Shown here in pieces: positions 25,801 to 40,800 of a DNA stretch of 64,000 nt. The stretch lies in assembly GCA_013400155.1 (NCBI GenBank), contig VXBM01000017.1, forward strand, positions 2,703,829 to 2,767,828. Reading direction: 5' to 3'. The notes beneath the pieces are model-generated. The model ran no database searches. It saw only the letters and a program-made list of their open reading frames with translations, and was not told the DNA's origin. Source of the stretch: Helopsaltes ochotensis. Taxonomy: Eukaryota; Chordata; Aves; Passeriformes; Locustellidae. Position 1 is the stretch's first letter; the number at the start of each line of letters is the position of its first letter. The position numbers and the translations under genes are program-made.

Positions 25801-28800
25801 GTAATCTTTGTCCATGTGCAAAAGCTCTTGAACAAGGCTGCCCTCATCTCTTTTGTCTTTACAAATAAGGTAGGAGTTCACTTAAAGATGTTACTTCATA
25901 GCTAAAACCACACAGGGAATGTAAAAAATCTACAGGGCTTTTTACATTTGCTTTTCTTATCAGAACTTGATTTTTGTCATCTGTATGTGAGCAGAGAATA
26001 CTGCAGAGAATACCAAAGAGTTTGCAAATCGTTTGTTGCAACCCAGAATTTACTTAAGCCTGTGGGAAGACTGATTTCATTTTACTCTTTTTTTTCTGCT
26101 GGTTCAGAATACATTTAATCAGAAAAAATATTTGAGCCTTAAATTAATATCTCTCAGGCTGAAAGAACATGTACATCTCTCCATCTAGATGCAAATAATT
26201 ACTAAAAAGTCACCTGCCTACATAGGCTGCTTTCTACCTATCAAAAATCAGAATTGATTTATGAGCTCCCCTGGAGGACTCTGAGGCTATGAAACACAAG
26301 GCTTTTGTTGCAGCAAAGTCTACAAGAAAACTTCATATAGCTCAAGAAAAACAAACTAGGGTTGCCCCCCTCTAAGGCCCTGGTATAGGCAGTTTTACAT
26401 TCCACATCCCTCAGGGGATGCATTAGACACTGAGTTTTGTAGCCTCCTGTGACCTACTTGTTTTCTTTTCAGCAGGTAAGAAGAGCCCACCTGCTGAGGA
26501 CAAAGTCGTGTTAACACACATGAAGATACTGAGCAATGAAGGAATTCAAAACCCAGGGTTAATCCCAGAGGCTCCAGCTGACACAGCCTGCACAGAAGAG
26601 TCCCATCTTCCCGGTGCCAGTCTCCCACCAGACTGCCTGGGAAGTGCAGATGCAGCAGCCACACCAGCGGATCCAGACTATGCGGATGGCCCGGCAAGCA
26701 CCGACTGTGTAGCCACCCTGCCTGACCTCAGCGCCTTCGAGTCCAAGTGCCGGCTTCACAGATTCTCCAAATTTGAATCTGAGGATTCGGGGGTTGAGTT
26801 GCCAAGCGGTGCTAATTCTCCATCAACGCCGACGGGCTCAGAGAAGAGCTTTGTGCTTCACAGCAGAGACTCATTTTGTGACTCGGGTGTGCTTAGCACC
26901 TCTTCTTCTCCAGAAATTGACCATCAGTTAATGAGAACATGTAAGGAACATGCCAGAAAAGTTGGCCTCCAAGATCCAGAGAGCAAAAAGCAAGCTGATT
27001 ACTACAGTCAGGAGGCAGATGCTGTGCAGGATCCTACAGCTTTCCTTGAAGACTTCAATGTCCCTCAGGAAGAAAGTCCTGATGAACATTTTGACCAGGG
27101 TGACAAGCAGTCTCCGGAAAAGGAACCTACCACAGAGATGGACCTTTCCAGGGAAAGTATTCTTTCCACTCCAGGTCTCATAGAAGAACCAAAGACAATT
27201 GCTGACAATTTCCCAGAGAATTTTGGCAGCATGCAAGACCTTGAGATTCATGAAAATCAGCTGAAGAAGTGCCCCACAAGTGACAGCCTGGATGAATACA
27301 TGGATGAATGCTGTAGACTGAGTGAGGTGAGAAACACCTAAACTGAATATTAAATCTAGGCCTGTCCAAACACCCCAGTAGTGTTCAAGTCCTGTTTGTC
27401 ACAAACTGGACATGTCTGAGTGAGTTTAGAATATCTCCCCTGAAACTTGTAAGCAGTAAAAAATGGTAATTGATTTTTATGATTTCTTTTCATACCAGTA
27501 AAATTGTGAATTAATTCATAAGTATCAGGTCTGGGTAAGGATGACAAATGACTCATTGGGATGTAGTGTTTCTAAAAGCCCTAGATGTGAAGATGGATTT
27601 GATTCTGGTCTCAAAATGAGGATTATTAAGTTAGTCATCATCCTCTGATACATGGGGTGGGGGTCAGAACATAGGTTTATTTTCAAGACCAGGTTATTCC
27701 TGTCCCCTGGCTTGCTTTTGGGGCATTGAAATTTGTAAAGACCTTGTCTAAGGGTTAATTCATTTCTGTCCAGACATGTTGAGTCAACTGTCTCAAATAA
27801 TGCATGAGCAGGGAGTTAATTCACAAATTCAGATTTTTGTCAGGTTGGAGTTGGAGATGCCATTTAAACTTGCCCGCGTAGCTGTGCTGGACTGAACTGC
27901 AAAGACCTAATTTCAGGAGGTTGTCCCACTCCATACTCCCTCTCTTTCCCCTTGCTGGGTACCCTGTGCCACTGACAAGAGAATAAAAAGCCCTTCTGTG
28001 CACCTTCTCCCATAGAAGGTGCTGGTAAGCGCTCCCCACAGTTCTTTGCCTGAAGCCTCATGCTGCTGAAGTGTGGACAGATCACTGCCTTGCCTGCGCG
28101 CTGGGCTCCAGGAACAGCAAAGCAAAGATCTCTCTCGGTGGGGAGCTGATTCTTGACAGAGAGACAGACCAAAGAGCCCCATGAGCAAAGGGAAAGGAGA
28201 AAGGCAGACTAACTGAAGAGGGTCACAAACACACAAAAGCATCAAATGGTGCCTAGCAGGGATTTTTTTGGGGGATGTTACCACTATTGTGGTAATAGTG
28301 ATGAATTGGAATTGGAGATAGGTGGGGGGAAGCCAAGTGACAAGTGAGGTGTCCTGTGCAAATAATTTAACCATGATCTCGCTGCCGTGAGCAATTGGGT
28401 ACTGGATTTCCTCTCCAGCATGCCAAACCTTCTTGAGCAGTGAGGAAGGTCAGCGATGTCCCATCTCTGTAAACATTGCATATCAAGGCAGTATAAGCAA
28501 CACACGATCCATCTGAGCAGTGTTTTCCTCCCCAGAGCTATCTCACACATGGCAGAAGACAGATATATATTTTGCACAAAATGCAAGATCCCAAACAGAC
28601 CTGGCCATTTGGCAGAGAGTTCAAGAAAGGATGAGAGCAGCAGAATCTGACCATAAGGAGACTTCATAAAAAGTTACCTAAATTCTCTGTTGCACTCTGG
28701 AGAATTTGCAGCCAGATTTGGTCTTGTCTGACAGCTCTGTATGGCCCGTGAAATTCCTTTAAATCCCTGATGAAATGGAGCCTCAGTTTCCCAAAGCAAA

Positions 28801-31800
28801 GCATTTAAATAAACAAGAGAATAAATTAGAAAGAAGCTGAAGAGGAAATGAAGCTCTTGGTGGCTTATCTCCCCTCCTTTTTAATATCCTCACTGGCTGA
28901 GTGCTAAAGCTCTGTGCCCTAGAGCACTTTTCTTTGTTTTTTGAGCTGTGTAAATACAGCTGTGACCTAGATGCTGGGGAAGTTTGCCCCTCTTCACAGC
29001 ACACCTCTAGGCTGCTGTATCTCAAGAGCAGCACTCCTCAAACTGCTGGGATGCCAGGTAGCACCGAAGTTGCCTGAGACAAGAAATGCCCACGGGCCTC
29101 TGCCTCTGCACAGCCCTGCAGCAGCTGCTGCTCTGTGTGCCTCAGAGCATCAGGACAGCCTCTGGCAGATGCAGAGCCTTCTGCCCTCACCAAACTTACA
29201 CCAGGCTGGCCTGTCTTCACTGTCACACAACAGAGACCTGTTCAGAAGTAAGGTCCACATGATCATCTGACCATACAGCTGAGAGATGCATCTTGGTTCA
29301 TCCCATCTGAGGCACTGCTCCAGGCTTTCTCTGTGGTTTTCACATTTGCCTGTAACCTGTCCAAGACACAGAATGGTACCTAGAAACCAATCTCTGCTAT
29401 GGCCTGTTGTCTTCTGAGGGACTCCGATATCCCTGGAAATGAAGGAGTGTTGTCAGAAGGAAGGCAGGCCAGTGTATTCCCACCCTGCTTGGCAAGAACA
29501 TGGCATACCAAATTGCTCCATCAAATCAATTCCTGCTGCATTAAATTAATGTTGATAGAAATGCAAGAGTGCTTACACTGGCTTATAATTAACGCTGAAT
29601 TAGAGCATTATTTAATTATAGGTGACACCATCTTCCTCAGTTCTGTTGATGGTTTTGGGAACTTTCAAGTAACAGAAGAGCAGTTGAGTTTCCCCAGCCC
29701 AGCTGGCTGTTGCAGTGCCAACTGTGCTTACTGGCTCACCACACCCGAACAAGGATTCAGTCTCTGGATGAAGTTGTCCCTTGATGCCCTCCTGACTATC
29801 CTTCATTGCTCAGGCCACTTCCAAGAGAACAGGAAGGAAAATGCTGAAAAAGAGAGACTGGAAATGACCAAATGTGTTGGCCATTTGGATTCAGTTGTGA
29901 ATGGCTTTGGCTGAAAATATACATCAAACCATTTCAGTCCAGCATTTTTAGACAAAGCTTTCTGATCTTTTGTTTTGAACTGTCGTTATTTTGAAATTTG
30001 CCTACATTTTGAAAGATGAAAGAAAATGGAAGCTGTCAAACAACAAGAGAAAGAACTTTGAAGCCTAAATAAAAGCACTTCCTTTTAAGCTTGAAGTTTG
30101 AAGATACATAGCTTTTGATGCTTTTGCTTTACAAACACTTCCTCACACTCTATAAAGTTTACATTTAAAGTCAGCCCGGCCCATATTCCTAGAAGAAAAA
30201 AAAAGATGGGAGCACTGTCATCATTAAATGAAAAAAAATCATTATTCATGCAGTGCTATTTGTCCTGGGCCAAAGCAGTCAAAATGTTTCTCTACAGAGT
30301 GGTACAGTTCAGGGGAAGGATAGGGCTACCTGTGATGGTCAGCCCCCTAGCCTCTGCGTGCCCCCTCAGAGGAAACCAAAAGCTATCAGCAAGCACAGCC
30401 CCTCCTGGAGAGCAGGGTGGAGCCGTCAGAAGTACACAGCACGATCCCTCTCTTTCCTGTTATTCACAAGCCTTTTGGTGCTGTCAGCTTCCAGTGACAA
30501 ATGCTTCCCGCTCAGCCTGTGGCGTCACCAGTTGCTTGCTCTGAGCCCGCGATGGGAGGTTTGTAATTACGTTCCCTGTCAGGTGGCGCAGTGACCGTGC
30601 TGCCTGTACCGGCCATGCTCATATGGCAAGAGCACACAGTGAGGGACGTATGGCAGGACGGAGCATAGTATAACCCAAAACTATCCACAAGAAAAGTGAA
30701 GAGCATTGTGTGAAGCACAGAAACCTAAGGAAATGCAAGATACATGGGTGAGAATTTGTCTGAAAAAAGAAAAGCTTCCCCTGCAAACTGCCCGTCATCT
30801 TCAGCTCCTGCTGCCAGGTCTAGTCCAGGACAGTTCTCCATGGAGCCCAATTGTAGAAAAGCACATCACATGCATCCAAGTAACAGATAATGGCTGAAAT
30901 GAGGCTGGACAAAGTGCTGACAAGATGATCAGACATGCAGATTTTGATTATACATCATATGGATAAGAGACTTGAAAGCAACTCTCATTCTTGCAGCTCC
31001 CACTGAACTTCAAGTCTTTGTAGTGATTGGATGCTGCAGTGAGCACATTGTTCCCCAGAGACAGGAGCACAGGCTCCCACCTCGGTGAGCTGGGTAGCCG
31101 CAGAAGAAAAGATGTGATTTACACCAGTCAAAATATTGTCTAGAGGGCCCTAGACAACGTTCCCAGTGCAGATGCTGATCCTGTATTTTTAAGCTTCCTA
31201 AGAAATCTGTGGGCCAGCACAACTGTCATGGTTTATTGCCAGGGACGCACATGCTGAAAACCTGTGCCCAAAACTTAGACAGGTGAGCACTGACAAGGGC
31301 AGAGATCCCTCTTTGGTTACACAGGTGTACAGTCAGTGTAGTGCACCTTAACCCCTCAGGGTCAAAAAACCGTAATGTAACTCAGCATATCATAGCTGTG
31401 AGCCTTTAACTCTGTTTCTTCCAGATGAGGGTCTGGCTCGGTCTTGTGCCTAAAAGCAAAATCTGGCACGTGTTTATACATTATGTTCTTACTTTCCTAG
31501 AGAAGCTTTAACCATTTGATACATAAATTGTGTCTTTATGATCCTCCACATCTTCACCTTACAGACAAGTTGGCAAGATATTTTTCCTTCTTCATATGCT
31601 TCATCATCTCAAAAATGGGCACACAGCTTTTGTTCCAACACTATTTGACAATTACCATGTGGAGAGTAGGACACATTTCAGTCATGAAGCTTCAACTGGG
31701 AGGACAGAGGATGGAAAGACATCCTGGAAAATGTTTGCGGTTTTCCTGTGGTTGCTGACTCTCCACTACTTGCATAAAACTGTCTCACAGATGCTGAGAG

Positions 31801-34800
31801 AAAAATACTGAGACCAGAACATGACAGACCAGAGTCTATGCTGCACTTGGCACCACCAAAAGATAGCTACGGGTCCTTAGGTATTTCCAGTATATAAAAA
31901 ACCAAAGTCTTTGAAGGGTTCCTGGAAAGACCCTCTCTGTGCAATTGTTTTGGGGGCAACCAGCTAAATTACACAAATATTCTGTATAGAACACCTGTAT
32001 CTGAGCAATCCTAATGCTAAGAGCCCTTTGACAGATTGAAGCACACCCCTAAAAGATTTTACCATTGCATTCTGACCACAGAGGAGGCTGGCCCTGCAGA
32101 AATGTACAAGCACTGGCAGCTCTGCCCGATTTGTGCTTTCTGAGATCACTTCAATAAAATGCAGATTAATTTGCTATTAAATAGCCCAAATGTCCTAAGC
32201 AGCCTTTGAAGGCTGGCTGTGAAACAGGGATCTTCAGCATATTCAGTCCAATCTTCAGTCTGGTTTAGGTCCTCTACAGTGGTAGATCCACCTTTCCCCA
32301 AGACCTGGAGCAACTACTCTACACCTTTTTCATCTTCTTTTCTGGGCACCTGCATTTACTCCCAGGAGTTAGAGATTCTCTCTAACTTTTGCTAAAAGCC
32401 AGGGTTTTTTTGTGCCCATCCCAAACACACCTTTGTTTTCCAGTGCCTTCAGCCCTAGATACAGAGCATGGAAAAACAGGACCACCTTTTCTCCTCCCCC
32501 TGCCCACATTGCCCTACAAACCCAGGAGCCACAGACATGAAGCAGCACTGTACAACATTAAGAACAGGAAAAATATGGAGCAAAAAGAGGGTCTCTAAGT
32601 GAAAGAGGTCACAATCAAATGCTTCATTCTTTTTCTCCAATTATGTTTTTCTCCAATCTAAGTTAGAGCCAAATGCTTTACTTCATCCTATTCTCTTCGT
32701 CTGTCCCTTGTAACCTCCCCTTGTGTTTCCACAGCTACAACAGGTAGGATTTGGCTCAGTGTCTCCCTAGGACAGTACAGAGATGCCAGCAGTCATGCAG
32801 TACATACTGGCAGGAAGGGGAGTTGCTACATGTGCAAAAAGAGGGTACAGTGTGGCAGAAAGCCTGTATTTTCAGGGATAATAAGGAACTTCTGACTATG
32901 CATTGGAACAGTGTACAAAAATTATTGTTCATTTTGGGACAGCTCAAAATGGCCAAGTTTTCAGAAGCTGATACACATGTACTTTCTGAAAATTATGCTT
33001 CTGGAGCTGGGCACCCCAAATGCTTTTAGATACATTGGTTATAGTGCTTTTGATTTAAGCTTATCCCACTAGATACCACATAGGCTTTGTTCTCCCTTTG
33101 GGTCCTGTGACTGTGCCTCTTCCCATTGCACAGCCACAGTAAATACTCAGTTTTATGGCTGAGTAACTTTTGTCTTGCCACCACTTCTTGCAGGCGCTGC
33201 CTGAGAGGAAAATAAAAGTCATGAAATAAATGACTGCTTGACTTGAAGTCAACAACCTCTGTTCCAACTTCAGACACGAAAGCATCTGGATTTAATAATA
33301 CCTGTTTATAAATAACGTTGTATCATCATTTGTTTAAAAAGAAGTAAATCCTAATGTTGATTATTTTTGAACACACCATGAGCTTTCTGACATAATGAAA
33401 AGACAGGAAGAGTCTCAGGGTTGGCATTTCCCCAAAAATGTAGATTGTTGTGGGAAAGGAGACAGAGTAAGCTTCCTGCTTTTGTAGAGGGAACTTATTT
33501 TTTGAAGCAAGATAAACTTAGAGCACGGCTTTTGTAAAGATCGAGGCTTATTTTACTCCCTGATATCACACGCACATCAGCAGGCAGCGCCAAGGTGGAA
33601 GTGAGCCCCTGCATGTGTTTGTTAGCAGCACGTTCAGCTCAGTCTGATCACGGCACAGGGGAGGACACTCGCTGTGCATTGGGAAGTCGCGGCACGAGAA
33701 ATGGTGAGATGCAGAGCAGGAGGCTGGGAAGCCTTGTAGGTTTTCTTCTGCCATAGGATTACTTTCTGTCTCCAGCACTTGGCTGAGCAGCAGTGAGACT
33801 CCAGCAAGTCCTAGGCGAAGAGAAATCGGTGGTAGAGATTATCCTTCCACAGCCAGACTGCAAAGTTGATCCTGCAAACTTTCTTCAGGCATCTCTTCAA
33901 GACTGAGGAACTAGCAGCAGGGATGTAAGCTGGGATCTACTGGAGACTAGTGGAAAGATGTTCTTCCACTTTGGCAGCTTGATTCAAGTACGTTTCTCTC
34001 ACAGACACACCAGTGATGAGGGCCAGAGTACCCAGAGCAGACAAAGTGTACCTCCAAGTTGGTCACAACTCAGCAAATCAATGCAACCTGCAGATTGACT
34101 CCTCCTTTGTGTAGGAGCCAAGCCCAGTTTCAGTACACATTAAGTGGGACTTGCACTGAGGACTGTGGGCTGAGTGAGCCATACTAGCCCCAGCCATCCA
34201 TAGCATACAGTAGAACCATATTTGTTTGTAAGGCTTCTGTGGTCAGTAAAAGACAAAAATTAGCCTGGGAGGTGCAACTAGAAACAGGCTGTCATGAGGT
34301 TTTCTTCTGCATCAGCCTGTGATCAGTCAGAAGAATCCCTCTGACAGTGGAAATTGCTGAGTAATCCAGAAAAGAGTTTCAGCAAGTGATGGTGTAGCTC
34401 AGATCCGTGGTAATACCAAAGATCCTTGCAAGAGGAAGTCTGACTTTATCATAGGACATGACTGTAAGGAGTGTGCAGGACTCTCAGCTTCTAGTAAGAA
34501 TTGCTCTGTTGTTATTCCATGGTCTAAGATGCACTGTCATTGTAGGTGAATCAAAGTAACAGCAAAGCCCTGGGATCTGGTCTGGGATACCTAGAACACA
34601 TCTGCCAACTGATTGAGAAGATTGGGCAGCTTCAGGAGCATAACCTGCGTCTCCAAAAACAAGTGTGCAGCTTGCAGAAAGAGCAGAAGATGAATCAGAT
34701 AAAAGAGGTAAGCAGACACCACAGTATTTTCCATTAAGTAATAGAGTAATACATCCTAAATAATAAACTCAAGGCCCAAACAGAAATTTCTGTGTGCAGG

Positions 34801-37800
34801 AACGTGCCAATTTACCACATCCAACACCCACCTGGGCTGGGTACACCAGTCTTCAGGGAGGCCTCACCCACCACAATGGGTTTAGTTTCCTGAGGTTGGG
34901 CTTGAGTTACTGTTCTTCAGGGTTTTTTTCCAAATATACTTGCTTCTGTTGAGTTAAAAAGCACCCTTCTCACCTCATGCAATGGCCTGCTCTAAGTCAA
35001 TAACTTTTTCTTCTCTACGGTTGTAAACTTCCCAAGAACACATCTCTTCTCAATTCTATCAAAACAAAATCTAGAGTTCCTTAGCAATGGTGTTTTGAAT
35101 TATAAGATCTTCCATTTCCTTCTGGTTTCAAACTGTCAAAATCCCAGAATTTTTCACAAAACAGACACAAGGGAAAAGAGAAGCAGTGATACCATGACCC
35201 AGCTCCATGCTTTTTTTCCCCTTCCTCTGCTCCTGGGCTGCTAGATGAAGAATCTCTGGCATGAAACCATTTCAGTATTCCCATTTGTCATTTTTATTAG
35301 AAAGAGCTGGCTGGAAAATTTGACTGAAATTTCATAATTTCAGGGTTTTCCTAGCATTTCCACCAGCAATTTTTAAAAAAGCCCTTGCATATTTTATTAA
35401 GCTCTACCCCACCTCTCCTTCAGTCATCACACCAGATTTCCATCTTTTTTCCTCTTCTGCCTTTTTGTTTATTTTAACACTCCCCAAAGGAACAGTGAGG
35501 GTTTATTACATTCAGCTATTTCTTCCCAGCTGTGCTTTGGTGAGTCTTTTATTCTTCCCGATAGCATCATTGTTCCCCTGGTGCTGCTCTCCCACCTGCT
35601 GGGACTGAATCTGCAGTAGGTGACTGACTCCTCTTCAGAGCCAAAGCCAAGTTCTGAGTCAGATTGCAGAGCTACTCTGCTCTGTACTGGAAATTGTCAT
35701 TTCCATGTACCCATCTCTCACACTCAGGAATGCAGCCTCCTACATAGAGCCTGGGAATTGTTAACACATTTCCTGAAGCTTTACAACTGTGAGTCATTTC
35801 TCAAAGTAACTCTTCCAAGCTGCAAACTCATCTGGTGTACGTGCCCCCTCCCCAGCTCCCACAGAAATGAAAGGCACTGTGCTTTCATTTAAATATTTGA
35901 AACCTTGATCTTTTTGGTACTTCTGAAGGTTTCTCAGCAGTGTCTTCTCAGATACATTTGTCTCATACTGTTCAGTGGGGAATTGGATCCTTAGATATAA
36001 CATTCAATGCTTGCAGCGTGGTCTATAAAACTGGATGCTCTCAGGTATCCTGTGGTGCCTGCATCTCCTATATTTGAGCAGCTCTCCATCATTTTGTTCT
36101 TCAGTCATAGCCCCTCTGAATAGAAGAGGAAACACTGCTACCCCATTTGAAACGTGAAGATTGCCATCCACAATTTGGAGGGCATCCAAAGCCTCCTTTA
36201 CAAACCAGGTTCACTCTCCATGTAGACTATGAGCATGGAAAGGTTTCTATGTCCCAGACATGGCTAGCAAAGACATAACCCCCAAAACGTGGGACTAGCA
36301 TGGTATTAAGAGCTGGTCATGAAGATTGTAGATAACCAATGCTCTCAATGCTGTTCTTGAGAGGTGCATAGACATCATTGAAATGATGGCTTTGATCCTG
36401 GGACACAAAGGGAACACTGCTGCTGCACATCCTTTGCCTTACAGGGAAATCTATACCATGGGCCAAAAATAGCATCTTTCATCAGATTTGCTAAGCATCT
36501 TCCAAAGGTATAGGTAGTGCAAAATGCCGCACTGCTGTTGGCAACATATCCAGATGAGAAGTGACATTGAAACCGTCAGTTGCTTGGGGCTTTCCATAGG
36601 TGCTAAACGGGTGTTGGCCTGTCCTGGTTCCGTCACCAGTAAACAGTCTGGTTCCCTTTCACTTCAGCTAGATAAAGCTCTCCTTCCTTCCTGCCCTACT
36701 AAACTTCTGTAACATGGTTGTGCAATGTAGAAAATCTCCCCTTCCTCACCCCACCAGCAACAGCAGAAGTACACTGATTGAAATACCACATACAATCAAT
36801 CTGGCTGGTAACACGCAAGAAAACTGTGGCATTCCATCAATAAAAATACAGATATTTTCTGTGCATGCTCCAAAACAAATAACATCTTAAAATATGAGTC
36901 ATTGTTACAACTGATCTGTTTATTTACACTAATGCCTTAGCTGAGCAGCTGTTTAGAAACTTATATCCAATTCCATCTGGAAAACAAACTGAAAAGATGC
37001 TGAGTATCAGGCAATTTAAGTTAAATGCCAATGAAGCCATGGAAAAGCTCTGTATTGCAAACTAAAGGCTGTTCAGCCTTTGACAGAATTAAATAATTTG
37101 TCTGGGTTCTAGTGGGTCCTAGGACAAGGATGGATGTCCCTGGGCTGGAATGTTTACAATTTCTCTGTAGTGTCGCTCCACCCATTACCTTGGGCTGTTG
37201 CAGCCTGAGAGCCTGTATACTTTTTTTTTTTGTTTGGTACAGGAATACCTTCTGCAGCATTGCTCCTGTGGAGCTGCCAGTATCTTCCTTAACTCATACC
37301 AAGATACAAAAAAAAGTTTTTCTGGGAGGAGCAGACCTCACAGCCTCTTGGTTCAGACTGGAAATTCTTCTGATCTTTCCATCATCCCAGAAATAGGTGC
37401 AAACACCGAGAAGCTGAGCAACTGCAATGGTGAGTTCAAATACCTCTAACCTGCCCTCCCATGTGCCACCACTTGGTCAAACAAGCTGACCAGCCACTTT
37501 CTTTTCCCTAGGGAAGACAGTTGGGAACAGAGCAAGGTTTTAGTAGAACTAAACCCCAGCTGAAATCCAAGAGAAGCAATTTAAAATGCTCTGTCCGTAC
37601 CTAGGATTTTAACACTGGCTGCTTCACGTGTGTGAGTCGGGGGTTTTTGCTTTGCAGCTGTGGTTGCAAAGATTAGGACAAATTAATTATAAGATAGGTC
37701 TTTTGGAAACTTAGCATGCCTGAATGGGACCATTAGTGGAGCCCTCCTTCACCCGGCAAGGTAGGATTTGATCTAAAATGGAAAGGCTTATGCCTGTTGT

Positions 37801-40800
37801 TAGTCTTCCACCCTCTCAAGAACACATTCCTAAAGGATGACTTATTCTATAGACCAAGTGGATTTTAGCCCCAGCTGCAAAGCTTGGATCCAGAGACCAA
37901 CTTTTCCAGAAGACTGAGAAACACTAGGCTCGGCCTACTGATGATAAAAGCAGATGAAAAGTCTGTTAGATGTGAAACAGCTCACTAAATGAAGCTGATC
38001 AGTTTATATCAAACCTTGGATTTCAGCTTGTTTCTCATACCTGGTGAAACATAGAGCAACTTTGTTGCAGGACTGAGTCAGAGCCTTTGGGATCACAAGG
38101 GGTCTTATCCCATGTTTAAGTCCTTAGGGTTCTCGTCCCATCTGAAGCCATAACTTGCTGCCAGTACTGCCCAGAGGCCATCCTAGCAGGGCACTGCTAA
38201 GAAATAAGTCCTTGCATTTCATTACAGGAAATGAGAGATACCCAGAATCAGGAAAGAGCCAGCCGATGGTGGGGCTCAGGAAGTCATCAAACAATAGGAA
38301 CAACAAGGAGAATGAGTTCAGAGAAGTTGGGAGTATAGCCGAGGGACAGGCTTTTCTGTCAAAGGACCCTGCAGTAAGAAAGGTAAGTGATAAGCTTGGA
38401 ACCTGACTCAGTGGGACTTGCAGCCTGACTCCGAGCAGGACTGGTGGGAGAAGCAGAGAGAAGTTCTGCTCAGGCAAATCAGAGTGAGGTGCCAGGAGAG
38501 CAAGACAACCTTGTCTTCTACCAAGTGGAGCTGGGCCAGCAAGGGTCAGGGGGGTCTGTGTCTTTCTGCTCCCAACCTTAAATGAAGGACTGTGTCTTTA
38601 TGCTAAGAAAGGCACAAATGGATCACTGGGTCAGGGGAAAGGAGCACTGCAGACAGCAGCATGGGGTTTAGTCATCATCAACTCCAAATAACTTACTGTA
38701 TGGACTCTCTCATAAGTATTTCCACTACGGATGCTATTGAGATTAAACCAAGCATTCATTACCACTAATAAAAATTTTAGTGGATCAATCCTTAGCTGGC
38801 CACACTGCTTACCAGACTGACAGCATATCAATGTAATTAGCTCCAGCCCTCAAAGCATGTTCCAGGGAAAGTGTTTCAGCAAATCTGTGTCACTGAAGTC
38901 CAAGGGAGCAAGGATTAATGCTTTCCTCTCCCTTCCCATTGTTTGTGTCTGCCTCAGCTCTCTCATGTTCCGGTGGGGTTCAAAAGTGCTGAAATGCCAG
39001 AGCAGAGACTCTAATCAGAGTATTCCCAGCCCTGCAAACAGGAAGGAGGAAGGAGTAGGTCTCTCATGGGAAAGACCTCATGAAATTTCCATCCTTAAGT
39101 TGCAAATAGGTCACAAACACTTCAGTGAACTTCAGAACTCAAATTAAGGCTGAGATCTGAAAGGTGTTCCATGGTCTACCTTGTGTCCAGCCAACTTCTG
39201 GAGCATTAAAGCTTGTGGGAAGTTCACAGGACTGTAAAACCAAGATCCATGCTCTTTAAACTGAATCCTCATACTCTCTTGTTATATCACACCTTACTAT
39301 TGTCACTTAGTATTGGATTGTGTACCCTGAACATGAAATGCCCTATTTATTCCCACAGTGCAGGTACTCTATGGGAATTCTGTCTGTTACACTCATCCCC
39401 AGGCTACAAGGTACTGTACACATGAACTGGCAGTTTAAATACAAAAGAGAGGTGAGAGGTGGAAGAAGAAGGGATTATCACACATATGAGGGACTGAGTC
39501 TAAAAAGAGATAAAGGACTCGACCAAGGCTATGGGTACATTCCAGGGCAGAGCTGAGAACAGAGCCTAGTCTGTTGCAAACGCTGGGAGATGGTCTCACT
39601 GTCAAGTTATTTATCAATGTATTTGCCTTTTGTTTTTAGGCTCTGGACATCAGCAAGAACATCTCGGTATGTACTGCCTTTGCAGAATATATTTAACTTG
39701 TGTCTACATATTCAGAGAGTAAGCCCATGTAGTGCACAGCATTGTATGAACAGAACTCATCCCCGAAGTTTACTCTCAAGGACCACAGGAGTATCAGCTG
39801 CTTGGGCTTTCTTCGGTATCAGCAGTGCTTGCTTGTCTGAGACAACACCAGCACAAGAGACTAACTGCTGAGGCCTCAAAACCCTTCCACAGCACACATT
39901 AATCCTAGCAGTAAACACAGAGGTTTGCTATTTCCGTGAGTAAACAGTCTTGCTTAAAGGCAATTAAATCAATAGCAGTGAATCAGGTGTTGCAGTTCTC
40001 AGCTGAGCCATGGCCTCATCTGAAGTTTTGAACTGAAAACTTTGCAGATTCCCAAGAACTATTGCAATAGGGATTGCTGGCTGGTAAGTGTGGCTGGGCA
40101 GCTGCCAGGCTGTGCTCTCAAGGTGGCCACAACTCCTGTAGTAATGGCTCTGCTGGTGGCACAGCAGCACCAGCACACAGTGAGGTGGAACCTCGGGACA
40201 GGGCAGAACAATGTCAGGAACGTGACAATGGTTTGAGAAATTCACTGAAATGGGAATAATTTCTCTCCATTATGCCAGTTCTGGGACATAATAAGTTTTG
40301 TTCTGTTCCCCAGGTTTTCCAGCCATCACTTCAAGAAATTCAAAACAGTATCAGAAAAAAAAATTTTTTGATTCATAGCTCCATTTAGTTCACAGGTCCA
40401 GATGAGCCCGGCCTGGAGAGAACTAAGATTAGAGATGGCCTCCTGAGACTCCGTGACCTCCTGATAATCTCTATTAGCATTTCAAATGTAAGGGCCCAAT
40501 AGCTGTGGCTTGCTGACGTGACAGGGAAACAAAGGCTTGATCTCTTCTAATTCATGGTCTACAAAAGCTTCCACCTTAAAAAAGGCTGATACCAATGCAC
40601 CTGGCCTAATAGAAAGGATAAGAGAGTCAAACTGCTTTTTTGTGTTTTGTTGTAAAGGTCCCCCGCGAGCACGTGAGTAGGTAGGAAACCAAACAGACCT
40701 TCTCCTTTAGCCCAGCATAACAATAGGGTAAAACGTGCCCTTAGGCAGCTACTCAGCATTCACCAGTGAGGTGCCCTCACTCTCTGAAATCCTGTCAGAA

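Noticed and set aside
28765..28795. MIR-like phrase GAGCCTCAGTTTCCC
   Set aside because: Only about 15 bases match the MIR core as I remember it; too short to call an element.
29399..29914. 171-codon open frame in intron 2
   Set aside because: No recognisable motif, lies inside an intron and the frame has no flanking exons; probably chance.
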